DNA of 64,000 nt from Paenibacillus sp. yr247 (GTDB lineage Bacteria > Bacillota > Bacilli > Paenibacillales > NBRC-103111). The notes beneath the pieces are model-generated. The model was not told where the DNA came from, made no database searches, and saw nothing but the letters and a program-made list of their open reading frames with translations. The position numbers and the translations under genes were made by a program. Each line of letters opens with the position of its first letter. Position 1 is the first letter of the stretch. The DNA lies in NCBI RefSeq assembly GCF_900103825.1, contig NZ_FNIF01000014.1, forward strand, positions 1 through 64,000, read 5' to 3'. Shown here in pieces: positions 26,872-36,250 of the stretch.

Positions 26872-27828
26872 TCACTCTTCTTTGGACGAAAACAGTCTCA
26901 TAGCGATCCGTCCGAGGCCGAAGGTTACAAAAAACAGCACGACGGCGATGGAGGACGCATAGCCAAGCTCAAAGCGGATAAATGCATAATCGTAAAGATG
27001 GCTGATGATCGTGTGACCGGCATAGTTCGGGCTCGGCATGCCGGCCATCGCGACGGCGATATCGAAGACGCCGAACGAGGCCACGATCGCGTTGACCGCC
27101 CCGAACAGCATTTGCGGCTTCATGAACGGAACTGTGATATACCAAAGCTCCTGAAACTTATTGCGGATTCCGTCGATTGCTCCCGCCTCATACAGCTCTT
27201 TAGGGACGTTCTGCAAACCCGCCAGAAAGACGAGAAATCCGGTTCCCATACTCATCCAGAGAGATACGATGATAACGACTGGAAGGATCGTCTTCGGATT
27301 GTCTACCCATAGCACCGGCTCGCTGATGATACCCCAATTCAGCAGCCAGTGGTTCAACATTCCGTAGCGGTCACCCGAGAAAATATACAGCCATACGACC
27401 GAAAGCGCGATGGAACTCGTAATGGAAGGCACATAGAAGGCGAACGCGAATATCGATCGGCCGCGCAGCTGGTTGATCACCCAAGCGAGCACGAAAGATA
27501 ACAAATAGCTGATTGGCCCAGTAACAACGGAAAAAATGAACGTATTTTGAATCGCCTTGATAAAGATGTCGTCATCCAGGAACAAGATCTTATAGTTGGT
27601 CATTCCGATCCAGCGGGCGGGTTGAAGCATATTATAGTAAGTGAGGCTCAACCGAATGGAATCAAGAACCGGAACGACCGTAAATACAATGAACAGAACC
27701 AAGAACGGGCTAAGGAACAAGTAACCGGTCAGCACCTTTTTCCAGCGCGGCGACAATTTCAGAATGCTTCGTTCCCTGCGCTGCAGCGCCGGCCGCCCCG
27801 TCTGTACATTAGGAATGCCGCTTAGCAT
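26872..27828 (-). CDS. Carbohydrate ABC transporter permease, MalF type (pair 1)
   Basis: A 318-residue sugar permease with an N-terminal cytoplasmic tail, six helices and the EAA loop PKELYEAGAIDGIRNKFQELWYITVPFMKP. It starts at ATG 27828 behind AGGAGGG and lies 27 bases downstream of the large solute-binding protein gene, the usual order for SBP-MalF-MalG transporters. Confidence 0.92.
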   Translation of the reverse strand: MLSGIPNVQTGRPALQRRERSILKLSPRWKKVLTGYLFLSPFLVLFIVFTVVPVLDSIRLSLTYYNMLQPARWIGMTNYKILFLDDDIFIKAIQNTFIFSVVTGPISYLLSFVLAWVINQLRGRSIFAFAFYVPSITSSIALSVVWLYIFSGDRYGMLNHWLLNWGIISEPVLWVDNPKTILPVVIIVSLWMSMGTGFLVFLAGLQNVPKELYEAGAIDGIRNKFQELWYITVPFMKPQMLFGAVNAIVASFGVFDIAVAMAGMPSPNYAGHTIISHLYDYAFIRFELGYASSIAVVLFFVTFGLGRIAMRLFSSKEE

Positions 27829-27855
27829 ACCGTATCCCTCCTCTCGTGCGGTATA

Positions 27856-30831
27856 TTAGGGAGAAACTCCGAATTCTTTTTGCTTCGCTTCAAGTTCTTT
27901 GTTGATGTCTTTGACTGCTTGCTCCAGCGACTCCCTCACGTTCTCGCCGCTTAACACAACCCGGTTCCACGCGTTGGCAATATGCCTTGTCGTGAAATAA
28001 CCACCGGGGACGAACGGCTGCTCCTTAAAATATTTCCACCCTTCGCTTAGCGCCTTCAGATCTTCCTCCGGCCACGGAAGCTGTGAGAACGCCTCCATGT
28101 TGGCCGTGTTCCAGCGCGCTTCTACGCCGAGCAGCGCTTCCAGCTCCCGGCCAAACTGGGCTTGCACATCCTTGCTGGTCCACCACTTCAAAAACTCCCA
28201 AGCTTGCTGCTGCTTCTTCGACTGCTTAAAAATAACGACGGATTGTACCTGACCTCCCGCAGTACGGTCGATTTCTCCGTTCGCCTGAGCGTGTCCGGGT
28301 GCGGCGGCGATACCCCAGCGTCCCGCCAATTCAGGCGCTGCAGTCGACAGCAGGACGTAGGTCCAATAGCCAGATAAGCCAATGGGCATTTCACCCGTCC
28401 TAAACCGGTTAAACAGATCGGCATAGATGGGAAACTTATAGTTAGTATAGAGTTCCGTCCATTCTTTAAAAGCTTTGTAGGCTTCGGGAGTATTCAGTCC
28501 GGAGCTTTTGCCGTCCGCCGTATAAAATTCACCTTTGTTTTGGTATAAAAAAGTTGCAAAGCCGAGCGGCGAACGGTCCTGCGGATTGGTCGGCGGGTAA
28601 TAAAACTGCATGCCGTTCTGCTGCAGCACGGGTATCATTTCAGCCACTTGATCCCACGTCTGCGGGACGGACAGCCCGAGCTCTTTCAAGATGTCTTTTC
28701 GATAGATCAAAATGTTGAAGTCCTGCGTCTCCGGCAGGGCGTACACGCCTTCGTTGTACCGGAAAGGCACCATGGCTCCGGAGAGAAACTGCTTCTCTAC
28801 GCTGTCATAGCCCGGCAGCTTCGACAGATCCACGGCCGCGTCCCGAATTGCAAACTCAAGCGGCAGCTGTTCGCCGACACCGGTAGCGACATCCGGTGCT
28901 TTGCCTGAACTGGCGGCCAGAAGAAGCGTGTTGACCGAGCCGGAGTTTAATTGGCCGGCGGGAAGCGTGTTAATGTTCACCCGAATTCCCGTCTTTTTCG
29001 TGAAATCCGATTCAATCATTTCTTTCATGATTTCCGCCCATTCCCGGCCACGACCGACCCAAACGTCAAGGACGTCATCGTCTCCTTTTCCGCCGGATCC
29101 ACCCTTATACACGCTGCCGATACCGGTGTAATCTTTGCGGAACGAAGTAAAAAAGTTCTTCAACGTGCTGCCCATTTTTTCCCATATGTTGGATTTGACA
29201 CCGGGCCATTTCACGTCGGGAGCGCTGATCAGGAAATAATCCATGACAAGCGGCTGATTTTGCAGATCGATCAACCAGGTGCCCAAATTTGTCAAGCTGT
29301 TGTTTAAATCGTCCAACTGACGCGGAATCGAATCCGGTTTGAGGACCATGCGATCAAACAAGTTTTTCATCATCAGCAGACTGTTCGCCATGCTCGTATC
29401 TTCCTGAGAAATCGCGCGCAATGCGTCGATCTGCAGGCCAAGATTGCCGGCTAACGCCTGAATATCTTCCAGCAGTCCCGGAATACGCTTATCCAGCTCG
29501 TATTCGTAATTCGGATCGGGCGTAGGTCCGGTTACCATAATAATCCGGCGGATGATGTCAGAAAGCTTCTTCGAGTCCGTAGTCAGCGATTCGACGATCG
29601 GCTGGAACGGTCCGATTTGCGCTACCATCGTCAGCTTGTGCTCACCTTTCGTCAAATGCACAAGATACGGCTCGTTCGCGCTTTTGCCGAGCGTTTCGAT
29701 GCGCCAATCACGGGAATAAGTAAAAGGATACAGCTCCAACTCCTTAAAAGGCGATTTACCGTCAATCTGGATTTGCCGATAGGAAGGAAGCCCGTTTCCC
29801 CACCACTCGCCTACTTTCAAGCCGATTTTGTAAAGGCCGTCCTCCGGAACCGTGAAGCTCCAGGCCGCGGATTGTCCGCCTTTACGCCAGCGCCAATCGC
29901 CGAACACGTTCAGCCGGAATTTCAGCTCGCTCGCAGGCTCGACCAACGGATCGCCATTCGATTCCATGCGGACGGTGGGATCGGATTTGACCGGATTGTT
30001 CTCCGCCTGAACCTTGATGTCCACCTTGCTGACCGGCTTAAACCCGGAAGCGTCGTAAGAACTTTTAACCTTGGCGTAATCCGGTGTTTCCAACGCCGGA
30101 GCAAGCCTGATTTGATCGAATGAAACCGGTTCCTGTATAAAGCCCATGCGAATGACATGCTTGCCTGCACTTAATGAAAATTGAAAAGGCTCCGCGTACA
30201 ATCCGTTGCCGTCCGTCAGCGGTGCGCTGACCCAAGCCGCTTTCTCAACTTGGCTCGGCCGTACGTCATCACCCTGGTTATTCTGCGTTGGTTTCCCTTG
30301 GTCCGCCCAAATTCGATAAAAGTATAATCGTTGAGCTTCACGGAAAGGGGCGTCGCCGTCAATGGACAGCGACCGTTCGATGGGCAGCCGTTTGCCGGGC
30401 ATCGGATAATAATCGAAGGTCAGATTATACAAGCCGCTTGCAGGAACATCGACGGTCCATTCGATCCAGTCCGTGCCTTTCTCCCAAACGAGTGTCGGTT
30501 CGGATCTGTCCCCTACAACTTGGGAAGTAAGAGCCGTACCTCCAAAGGCCGAATAGGAATTGGCAGGAAATATGAGATCCTTTACGGAGTCTTGACGGTT
30601 ACCCGTTTGCTTGTATTGCCCGGCAACTTGCCTATAAGTCGGTTTTAAAATGGAATCTACATCAAATTGATCGGATGTTGCCTTGCTTTGGTTGCTATAG
30701 CGGTCTCGAAGCCGCTCTGAGGCTTCCATATGCTGGATTGCGCTTCCGATCGTCATGCTAAGCAACATAAGCGTCAGCGCGACGCCCGTTATTTTCTTCC
30801 AAATCGAGCCTCTGGGGAAAATGTGAATCAA
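27856..30831 (-). CDS. Giant membrane-anchored solute-binding protein with two beta-sandwich modules
   Basis: A 991-residue protein, about twice the usual length. An N-terminal transmembrane segment (ITGVALTLMLLSMTIGSAI) lacks a lipobox Cys. Two carbohydrate-binding-like beta-sandwich repeats centre on about residues 130 (VPASGLYNLTFDYYPMPG) and 330 (VPEDGLYKIGLKVGEWW); each has an IDG-PF turn. A helical region (about 430-560) follows, then a family-1 solute-binding domain from about 585 (DVLDVWVGRGREWAEIMKEM). TTG start at 30831 behind GGGGTGAAC. It likely tethers and captures a polysaccharide product for the permeases downstream. First gene of the DUF5696 operon. Confidence 0.87.
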   Translation of the reverse strand: MIHIFPRGSIWKKITGVALTLMLLSMTIGSAIQHMEASERLRDRYSNQSKATSDQFDVDSILKPTYRQVAGQYKQTGNRQDSVKDLIFPANSYSAFGGTALTSQVVGDRSEPTLVWEKGTDWIEWTVDVPASGLYNLTFDYYPMPGKRLPIERSLSIDGDAPFREAQRLYFYRIWADQGKPTQNNQGDDVRPSQVEKAAWVSAPLTDGNGLYAEPFQFSLSAGKHVIRMGFIQEPVSFDQIRLAPALETPDYAKVKSSYDASGFKPVSKVDIKVQAENNPVKSDPTVRMESNGDPLVEPASELKFRLNVFGDWRWRKGGQSAAWSFTVPEDGLYKIGLKVGEWWGNGLPSYRQIQIDGKSPFKELELYPFTYSRDWRIETLGKSANEPYLVHLTKGEHKLTMVAQIGPFQPIVESLTTDSKKLSDIIRRIIMVTGPTPDPNYEYELDKRIPGLLEDIQALAGNLGLQIDALRAISQEDTSMANSLLMMKNLFDRMVLKPDSIPRQLDDLNNSLTNLGTWLIDLQNQPLVMDYFLISAPDVKWPGVKSNIWEKMGSTLKNFFTSFRKDYTGIGSVYKGGSGGKGDDDVLDVWVGRGREWAEIMKEMIESDFTKKTGIRVNINTLPAGQLNSGSVNTLLLAASSGKAPDVATGVGEQLPLEFAIRDAAVDLSKLPGYDSVEKQFLSGAMVPFRYNEGVYALPETQDFNILIYRKDILKELGLSVPQTWDQVAEMIPVLQQNGMQFYYPPTNPQDRSPLGFATFLYQNKGEFYTADGKSSGLNTPEAYKAFKEWTELYTNYKFPIYADLFNRFRTGEMPIGLSGYWTYVLLSTAAPELAGRWGIAAAPGHAQANGEIDRTAGGQVQSVVIFKQSKKQQQAWEFLKWWTSKDVQAQFGRELEALLGVEARWNTANMEAFSQLPWPEEDLKALSEGWKYFKEQPFVPGGYFTTRHIANAWNRVVLSGENVRESLEQAVKDINKELEAKQKEFGVSP

Positions 30832-30899
30832 TCATGTTCACCCCGTCTCTTTCATGATTTCATGCGGTGGCGTTCCATATTATTACTAAACTGAGGCGG

Positions 30900-31691
30900 C
30901 TATTTCCAGCAAACGATCGTTTCGCCGCTTAATGCATCGGATTGCGGTCCGCATAGAAATAAGACGATGTTCGACATATCTTCCGGCTGCGCGATGCGCT
31001 GCAGACGAGAGAGATGTTCTTCGCTTTCCACGCTCCGCGTAGCGAGGAAGCGGGCCGTATAGGTCGCCGTCGGCGAGATGCAGTTGACATTGACGTCATA
31101 CGGACGCAGTTGTTCGGCTAAGCTGCGCGTGTATTGAGAAATCCCCATTTTCGCCGCAGCATAGATAATGCCCTCCCGGACGGGGACATGTGCGGCAAGC
31201 GAACCCACGTTCACGATTTTTCCGGAGCGCCGCTCCCGCATATGAAGCCCGGCAAATTTACAGGCATACATGGTTGACAGCAAATTGCGTTCTACGACCG
31301 CTCGAATGTCTTCCACTGAAATATCTAGGCAGTCGTTCGGATTCGGGCGAGGCGTTCTAAATCCGATATCTCCTCCGGCGTTGTTGACCAAAATATCAAG
31401 TGAACCGAACGCCCGGATGGACTGCTCGATGAGATCTTTCACTTGCGCCGGGTCGGATACGTCTCCGGGAATAAATGTAGCCTTAACGCCAAGCTGAGCA
31501 ATTTCTTTGGCCACGTCGCTGCCCGACGGCGCTTCATTGAATTGTGCCGCCGCCTCGTTATTGACATCGTGTATGATGACATTGGCTCCCGAACGCGCCA
31601 AATCCAAAGCGTACTGCTTGCCGAGGCCCCTGCTGGAACCCGTTACTAGAGCGTTTTTGCCTATCAAATTTATCGTTGACAATGTAGTCAC
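30900..31691 (-). CDS. SDR family oxidoreductase (B)
   Basis: A 263-residue short-chain dehydrogenase with TGSSRGLGKQYA, DVSDPAQV, LVNNAGGD, the catalytic Ser in VGS and the YAAAK pair. The open frame begins at GTG 31691; a TTG at 31682, six bases after GAGGTG, has better spacing and may be the true start. It lies between the alpha-mannosidase gene and the giant solute-binding protein gene, on the same strand. Confidence 0.88.
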   Translation of the reverse strand: MTTLSTINLIGKNALVTGSSRGLGKQYALDLARSGANVIIHDVNNEAAAQFNEAPSGSDVAKEIAQLGVKATFIPGDVSDPAQVKDLIEQSIRAFGSLDILVNNAGGDIGFRTPRPNPNDCLDISVEDIRAVVERNLLSTMYACKFAGLHMRERRSGKIVNVGSLAAHVPVREGIIYAAAKMGISQYTRSLAEQLRPYDVNVNCISPTATYTARFLATRSVESEEHLSRLQRIAQPEDMSNIVLFLCGPQSDALSGETIVCWK

Positions 31692-31707
31692 CTCACCCTA
31701 AGATTAT

Positions 31708-31848
31708 TCATTGTTTATTCGGCAGCCACGCCAGGACGCCCTGAATTTTTGCGTCCCAGTATGCCCAATCGTGGGAGTCGGGTCCTTCGTCATACGTAAG
31801 CTCAAAGCCTGTGCTCTTGCAAGCCTCGCGGAAGATTTGATTATCTTC
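31708..31848 (-). pseudogene. Esterase C-terminal remnant
   Basis: Right after the alpha-mannosidase stop the same frame continues EDNQIFREACKSTGFELTYDE then GPDSHDWAYWDAKIQGVLAWLP. This is the C-terminus of the putative-esterase / S-formylglutathione-hydrolase-like family: the EGPDSHDW segment carries the catalytic His and the end is a WLP helix. The first ~200 residues with the catalytic Ser are missing. A deletion that removed most of an esterase gene and brought its tail next to the mannosidase explains this. Confidence 0.7.
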
Positions 31849-34335
31849 TCAGAGTTCGATCAAATTATTTTCTTGAACCTCTTGCTCGGCTGAGAGCGGA
31901 ATACGGAATGTCTTGATCTCGCATTTCCCGAATCGCGCACTCCATTTCCGTTCGAGCATAGGAATTTCTATCGTTGCTAATGCTTCTTTGCCCGAGGTTT
32001 CGTAGCAGCGTAGGATATAGTCCTGTCCGTCCTCCGCTTTTTTGAATGCCGTGACGACAATTTGCTCCGAGGAGACTCGAATCCCTGCGAAACTTTGCGG
32101 CAGCACACCGCGATGATACGTCTCCACGATAGAGACTGGCGGGACATTTAATTCGTAGGCTTTTTTTACAACCTGGGCATCCTGCCAACTGCCGGCGTGG
32201 GGAACCAATCCATAATTGAATTCCTGGACGCCTTGATCCATAAATTCGCACCATTCGTCCCTGACGCCAAAGTGATCCGCAAAGATGGGACTGCGAACGA
32301 CCGTCATCCTAATCTCATTCTCGAATACATCGAAGCTGTATTTGCTGTCGTTCACTAAAGCCAACCCGTAAGTTTGATCCGCTGTTCCTTCCGTTAGGCC
32401 TGTGACGTCGATCCACTGCTGCCCCGGTTCTTCTTCCCCATTCGCGGGACGCTCGATATGTCCGTACGGAATTTCGTACGTTGCTTTCATTTGCTCTACG
32501 TTTACTGGAAAAGAAAGCTTGAGCATTTTGTGCTCTTCGCGCCAATCTAACTTTACTTTAACTTCAATCTCGGGGCGGTCCTGATATAGAATAAAATCTT
32601 GCCGCAGCACCGAGCGGTTGTAACGGCTCGTCACTCGAATTCTGGCGCGCAGAGGTCCTTTTTCCAACAGGCGAATCTCAGCATCCGCAAATTTGCCGAT
32701 TTCGTTCCGGAACTTAAAAATGCCATGACTCCATGTGTCACTATCGTGCTCGTCGATGACGACCGGCACGGCGCCTCTGCCTTTGAGCACGTCTTGCCCC
32801 TGCCTCTTATCGATCAACCGTTTGATATACCCGGTATGCGGCTCAAGCTCCAGTCGGACGTAATCGTTTTCCAGCACGTTCTCTTCTGTTTGCAGAGCTA
32901 AATGAGATGCCTCCGCTTCCTGCGGTTTGTCCCGATACATCCAGTAGACGCGGTACCCGAAAGCGGGAATTTCGCCCATAAACAAAGTGTCCCACTTATC
33001 GGCGGAGCCATTCGTTCTGGAGCCCCTCACCGTTTGCACGCATACCGGAGTTCCCTGATCGTCCGTGATGCCTCGCACGTTCTTGTTGACTTGAATAGGC
33101 GCCTTGATGTCCCAGGAGAGCGGATTGAAAACGACGAGAGGAATTCCCTTGTCCTCCTGCTCCCAAAGCACCCAATCCTTGTCCTTGCTTAACGAGGCGA
33201 CGCCTTCCCGCATCGTATTGATGGACCACGATATTTTTTGCACCGCTGCGTTCAGCGTGACCGAAGCAATATGAAGGGATTCGCCATAAGCCTCGCGGGC
33301 GTCCTGATAAGCCTCCTTAATGCTGCAACCTCCCATAATATCGTGGAAATGGTTGAACATGACATTTTCCCAGCCGTGCTGCAGCTTCTCACCCGGGTAT
33401 GGCAGCGTAAGCATGTGATGGGCCATCGTTACGAATTTCTCCGCAGTAAGCAAGCGGTGTTCGGCACGGCGATTGTTCGCTTTCGTTTCGGCATGGGTGG
33501 AGTAACATCCGCTCGCATGGTGCTGAAGATCGTCCCTGTGAATCGGTATGGATTCGCTGTGCAAAGCGCTTATTTCCGAAAAATAGCGATTGGGTGAGCT
33601 TAAGACGATCTTATCCGCACCAAGCTCTTCCTGAAGACGATGAATCGTCTGCAGGTTCGCGATCGTAGGTCCGCCCCCGTGGTTGCCGACGCCGTAAAAA
33701 TTCATATAACTGCATTCATGCTGCTCAGCTAAAGCTGCCACGGCGCGCGTCTTTTGTTCAACAGGATCGCCGTCCTTCCACCAGTTGCCGTAGCTGTAAG
33801 GGATTCGGAAGGTCATAACGCGGCTGCCGTCGCCGCTTTCCCACCAGAACAAGTCGCTGTCCATCTGCTTTTCATGCTCTCCGGGCCGCATAAATACATA
33901 GAAATCCATACCGCTTTTCTTTAATAATTGTGGTATCATGCCATGGTGCCCGAACGAATCGACATTATAGCCGACTTTAGCCATGATGCCGAATTTCTCC
34001 AAGTAGTAACGTTGGGAATAAAGGCTATGGCGCGCGAATGACTCCCCCGAGGGGATGTTGCAGTCGGGCTGGATCCACCAGCCCCCGACTACAACCCATC
34101 TTCCTTCCTCAACCCTCTGCTGAATCTCGATAAACATTTCCGGAGCGTTCTCTTCTACCCACTTATAGTAAGCAGCGCCGGCGCACGTAAAAATAAAATT
34201 GGGAAATTCCTTCAACCGGTCCAGCGCAGAGCGGAACGTCGCCTTGATTTCCGCATATCCCTCCTGCCACTGCCATAGCCATACCGGGTCCAAATGTGCA
34301 TTGCCGATCATATGGATGCGGGTCTCTTGCGACAT
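31849..34335 (-). CDS. GH38-family alpha-mannosidase
   Basis: About 828 residues, full length for a bacterial GH38 enzyme. The N-terminal catalytic domain has the zinc motif GNAHLDPVWLW and the nucleophile region GYNVDSFGHHG (Asp). A helical domain with HNHFHDIMGGCS and a long beta-rich C-terminal half follow. No signal peptide, so it hydrolyses imported alpha-mannosides in the cytoplasm. ATG 34335 is chosen because AAGGTGG lies eight bases upstream; earlier GTG/ATG codons are too close. It follows the epimerase gene by about 30 bases. Confidence 0.9.
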   Translation of the reverse strand: MSQETRIHMIGNAHLDPVWLWQWQEGYAEIKATFRSALDRLKEFPNFIFTCAGAAYYKWVEENAPEMFIEIQQRVEEGRWVVVGGWWIQPDCNIPSGESFARHSLYSQRYYLEKFGIMAKVGYNVDSFGHHGMIPQLLKKSGMDFYVFMRPGEHEKQMDSDLFWWESGDGSRVMTFRIPYSYGNWWKDGDPVEQKTRAVAALAEQHECSYMNFYGVGNHGGGPTIANLQTIHRLQEELGADKIVLSSPNRYFSEISALHSESIPIHRDDLQHHASGCYSTHAETKANNRRAEHRLLTAEKFVTMAHHMLTLPYPGEKLQHGWENVMFNHFHDIMGGCSIKEAYQDAREAYGESLHIASVTLNAAVQKISWSINTMREGVASLSKDKDWVLWEQEDKGIPLVVFNPLSWDIKAPIQVNKNVRGITDDQGTPVCVQTVRGSRTNGSADKWDTLFMGEIPAFGYRVYWMYRDKPQEAEASHLALQTEENVLENDYVRLELEPHTGYIKRLIDKRQGQDVLKGRGAVPVVIDEHDSDTWSHGIFKFRNEIGKFADAEIRLLEKGPLRARIRVTSRYNRSVLRQDFILYQDRPEIEVKVKLDWREEHKMLKLSFPVNVEQMKATYEIPYGHIERPANGEEEPGQQWIDVTGLTEGTADQTYGLALVNDSKYSFDVFENEIRMTVVRSPIFADHFGVRDEWCEFMDQGVQEFNYGLVPHAGSWQDAQVVKKAYELNVPPVSIVETYHRGVLPQSFAGIRVSSEQIVVTAFKKAEDGQDYILRCYETSGKEALATIEIPMLERKWSARFGKCEIKTFRIPLSAEQEVQENNLIEL

Positions 34336-34365
34336 GTTCATCTCCACCTTCTGTAAATCCGTTGG

Positions 34366-35235
34366 TTATTTGAAATACATAGCCAAATGCTCCGCTGCCT
34401 TGACGATCCCTTCCCGTTCCTTCTCCAGCGTTCCCCAGAACCGGTGATCCTCGAGCTCGATACTGACTGCGCCTTGATAGTCCAGACGGTCAAGTCTCAC
34501 AGCGACTTTACTCCATTCCACCGCGCCGTGTCCGGGAATCGTATACCGCCACGAGCCTTCAGAAAATCCGTATTTCGCGCCGAAAGTCGCTGGTAGAATG
34601 CCGCATTCATACAACTCATCATGCAGAATCTCCGTATCTTTCCCGTGGCAGTGGTTGATACGCTCGCCGAATTGTGTCAAAGCTCTTAAATAGTCGATTC
34701 CGAGGCGCACCATATGGGAAGGATCGTAATTGAGGCCAAAATGCTTGGAAGGGATCGCCTCAAACATGGCGCTCCACATTTCCGGTGTACATCCGATCGT
34801 CGGATAGTGTGGAGCCGGTCCCGGCCAGCCCTCGATGGCGATGTAGACCCCTTGGCGTTCGGCGTGACGAACAAGCTCTGGGAAGGTGTCCTTCCAGATG
34901 GCGAAGCTCTCTTGGCGAGGAGTCGTATGATCCTCAGGCACAAGACACATGAACATCACCCTTGCACCGAGCGCAGCCATGTCGGTCATCTGCTGCTTGA
35001 CCGCTTCCGCCGCTGTCTCCCGTCGGGCTTCATTTTTACTCAACAATGCGGCAGTCTGTGCGGCATCGACGGAGCCTATGCCGATTCCCGCTTTTTCGCA
35101 AATTTGCAAGACTTCCGGATTCAGTTTTGGGACGTCAAGCACGTCCAGGCCTGCACTAACGGCCCATGCGGCTACTTTTTCCATTCCTTCAGCGCCGATC
35201 TTTGGCGGAATGCGCATTCCGATTTGTACGTTCAT
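34366..35235 (-). CDS. Sugar phosphate isomerase/epimerase family protein (C)
   Basis: A 289-residue TIM-barrel protein. Metal-binding positions appear in IAIEGWPG (Glu), FGLNYDPSHMVRLG (Asp/His), INHCHGKDTE (His) and GAVSIELEDHRF (Glu). AAAAGGAG precedes the ATG. It is encoded between a Gfo/Idh/MocA oxidoreductase and the mannosidase, the third such dehydrogenase/TIM-barrel pairing in the window. Confidence 0.87.
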   Translation of the reverse strand: MNVQIGMRIPPKIGAEGMEKVAAWAVSAGLDVLDVPKLNPEVLQICEKAGIGIGSVDAAQTAALLSKNEARRETAAEAVKQQMTDMAALGARVMFMCLVPEDHTTPRQESFAIWKDTFPELVRHAERQGVYIAIEGWPGPAPHYPTIGCTPEMWSAMFEAIPSKHFGLNYDPSHMVRLGIDYLRALTQFGERINHCHGKDTEILHDELYECGILPATFGAKYGFSEGSWRYTIPGHGAVEWSKVAVRLDRLDYQGAVSIELEDHRFWGTLEKEREGIVKAAEHLAMYFK

Positions 35236-35269
35236 ATTAGTCTCTCCTTTTGTTGGGTCATTCTTCTAT

Positions 35270-36232
35270 TCAATAAGGTTTATATCCAGCTGCTTGATAG
35301 ATCATTTCAGTGAACTTCACAACTTTTAGAGCAAAGGAGCCCGGCACCTTGACTTCATGGCGTCCGAGAATCGCGTCGATAAAGCTTTTATCCTGATTCG
35401 TCGTTTGCTTCGGCAGCTCTGGAACGACAGGCTCCTCGCCCAGGCGTCGGATCGTAATTTTGCCGTTGTCGTAGAAAATACCGCCTTCTTCGCCGCAGAA
35501 TACGTAGGTCTCATGCCAGCATGGTGCGTAGCCGACAACGTTGAGTCCTGCTACAGCGCCTTCGGCGAAGCGGATCGAAGTAAAGGAGTCGATCTCCACC
35601 GGAGCTCCCTGCAAATGCAGACTCGGCTTAACTTCAACCGGAGTAAGGCCCGTCGTCCAGAGCAGCACGTCGATGATGTGGCTGCCGGAATCCATCAGCA
35701 TGCCGCCTCCCGAAAGCTCCGGCACTTGTCGCCACAAGCCGGTTGTTCCCTGCTTCCATTCCTGGTACAGGGAAGCAGTTATCGAAGTCAGCTTGCCGAT
35801 TTCTCCGTTTGCAATAGCGTCACGTATGAACAGGAACTCCGGCTGAAAATGGCGCTGATACGACACCTGCAGCACTTTTCCCGCCTTTTCCGCGGTAGCG
35901 ATCAATTGCTCAGCTTCCTCCGACGAACAGGTCATCGGCTTCTCAATTAACACATGCAGCCCTTTATTCAGCACATCGGTCGCTTGCTGGAAATGCAGAG
36001 TATGCGGAGAGCAAATGACGACGGCGTCCAATTCCACCTGCTCCAGCATGGCCTGATACTCCGAAAACTGCTTTACACCGGTAAGGCTGAACTTGGTGGC
36101 GAATTTCTCCCGGTTTTCGGAGCTCGTGTCCGTAATCGCCTTTATTTCTACCTCTTTCAATTCCAGCAATTGGCGGGCATGCCATTGGGAAATGCCGCCT
36201 GTTCCGATCATACCTACACGAATTGTGCTCAT
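35270..36232 (-). CDS. Gfo/Idh/MocA family oxidoreductase (D)
   Basis: A 320-residue dehydrogenase: VGMIGTGGISQWHARQLL, IEKPMTCSSEEAE with the conserved Lys at about 97, and GGGMLMDSGSHIIDVLLWTTG. Its domain pattern and many residues agree with the member at 15811, so these two are probably paralogues with related substrates. It follows the permease pair 36251/37100 by 18 bases, with AGGAGG before its ATG. Confidence 0.9.
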   Translation of the reverse strand: MSTIRVGMIGTGGISQWHARQLLELKEVEIKAITDTSSENREKFATKFSLTGVKQFSEYQAMLEQVELDAVVICSPHTLHFQQATDVLNKGLHVLIEKPMTCSSEEAEQLIATAEKAGKVLQVSYQRHFQPEFLFIRDAIANGEIGKLTSITASLYQEWKQGTTGLWRQVPELSGGGMLMDSGSHIIDVLLWTTGLTPVEVKPSLHLQGAPVEIDSFTSIRFAEGAVAGLNVVGYAPCWHETYVFCGEEGGIFYDNGKITIRRLGEEPVVPELPKQTTNQDKSFIDAILGRHEVKVPGSFALKVVKFTEMIYQAAGYKPY

Positions 36233-36250
36233 GCTGCTGCACCTCCTGAT

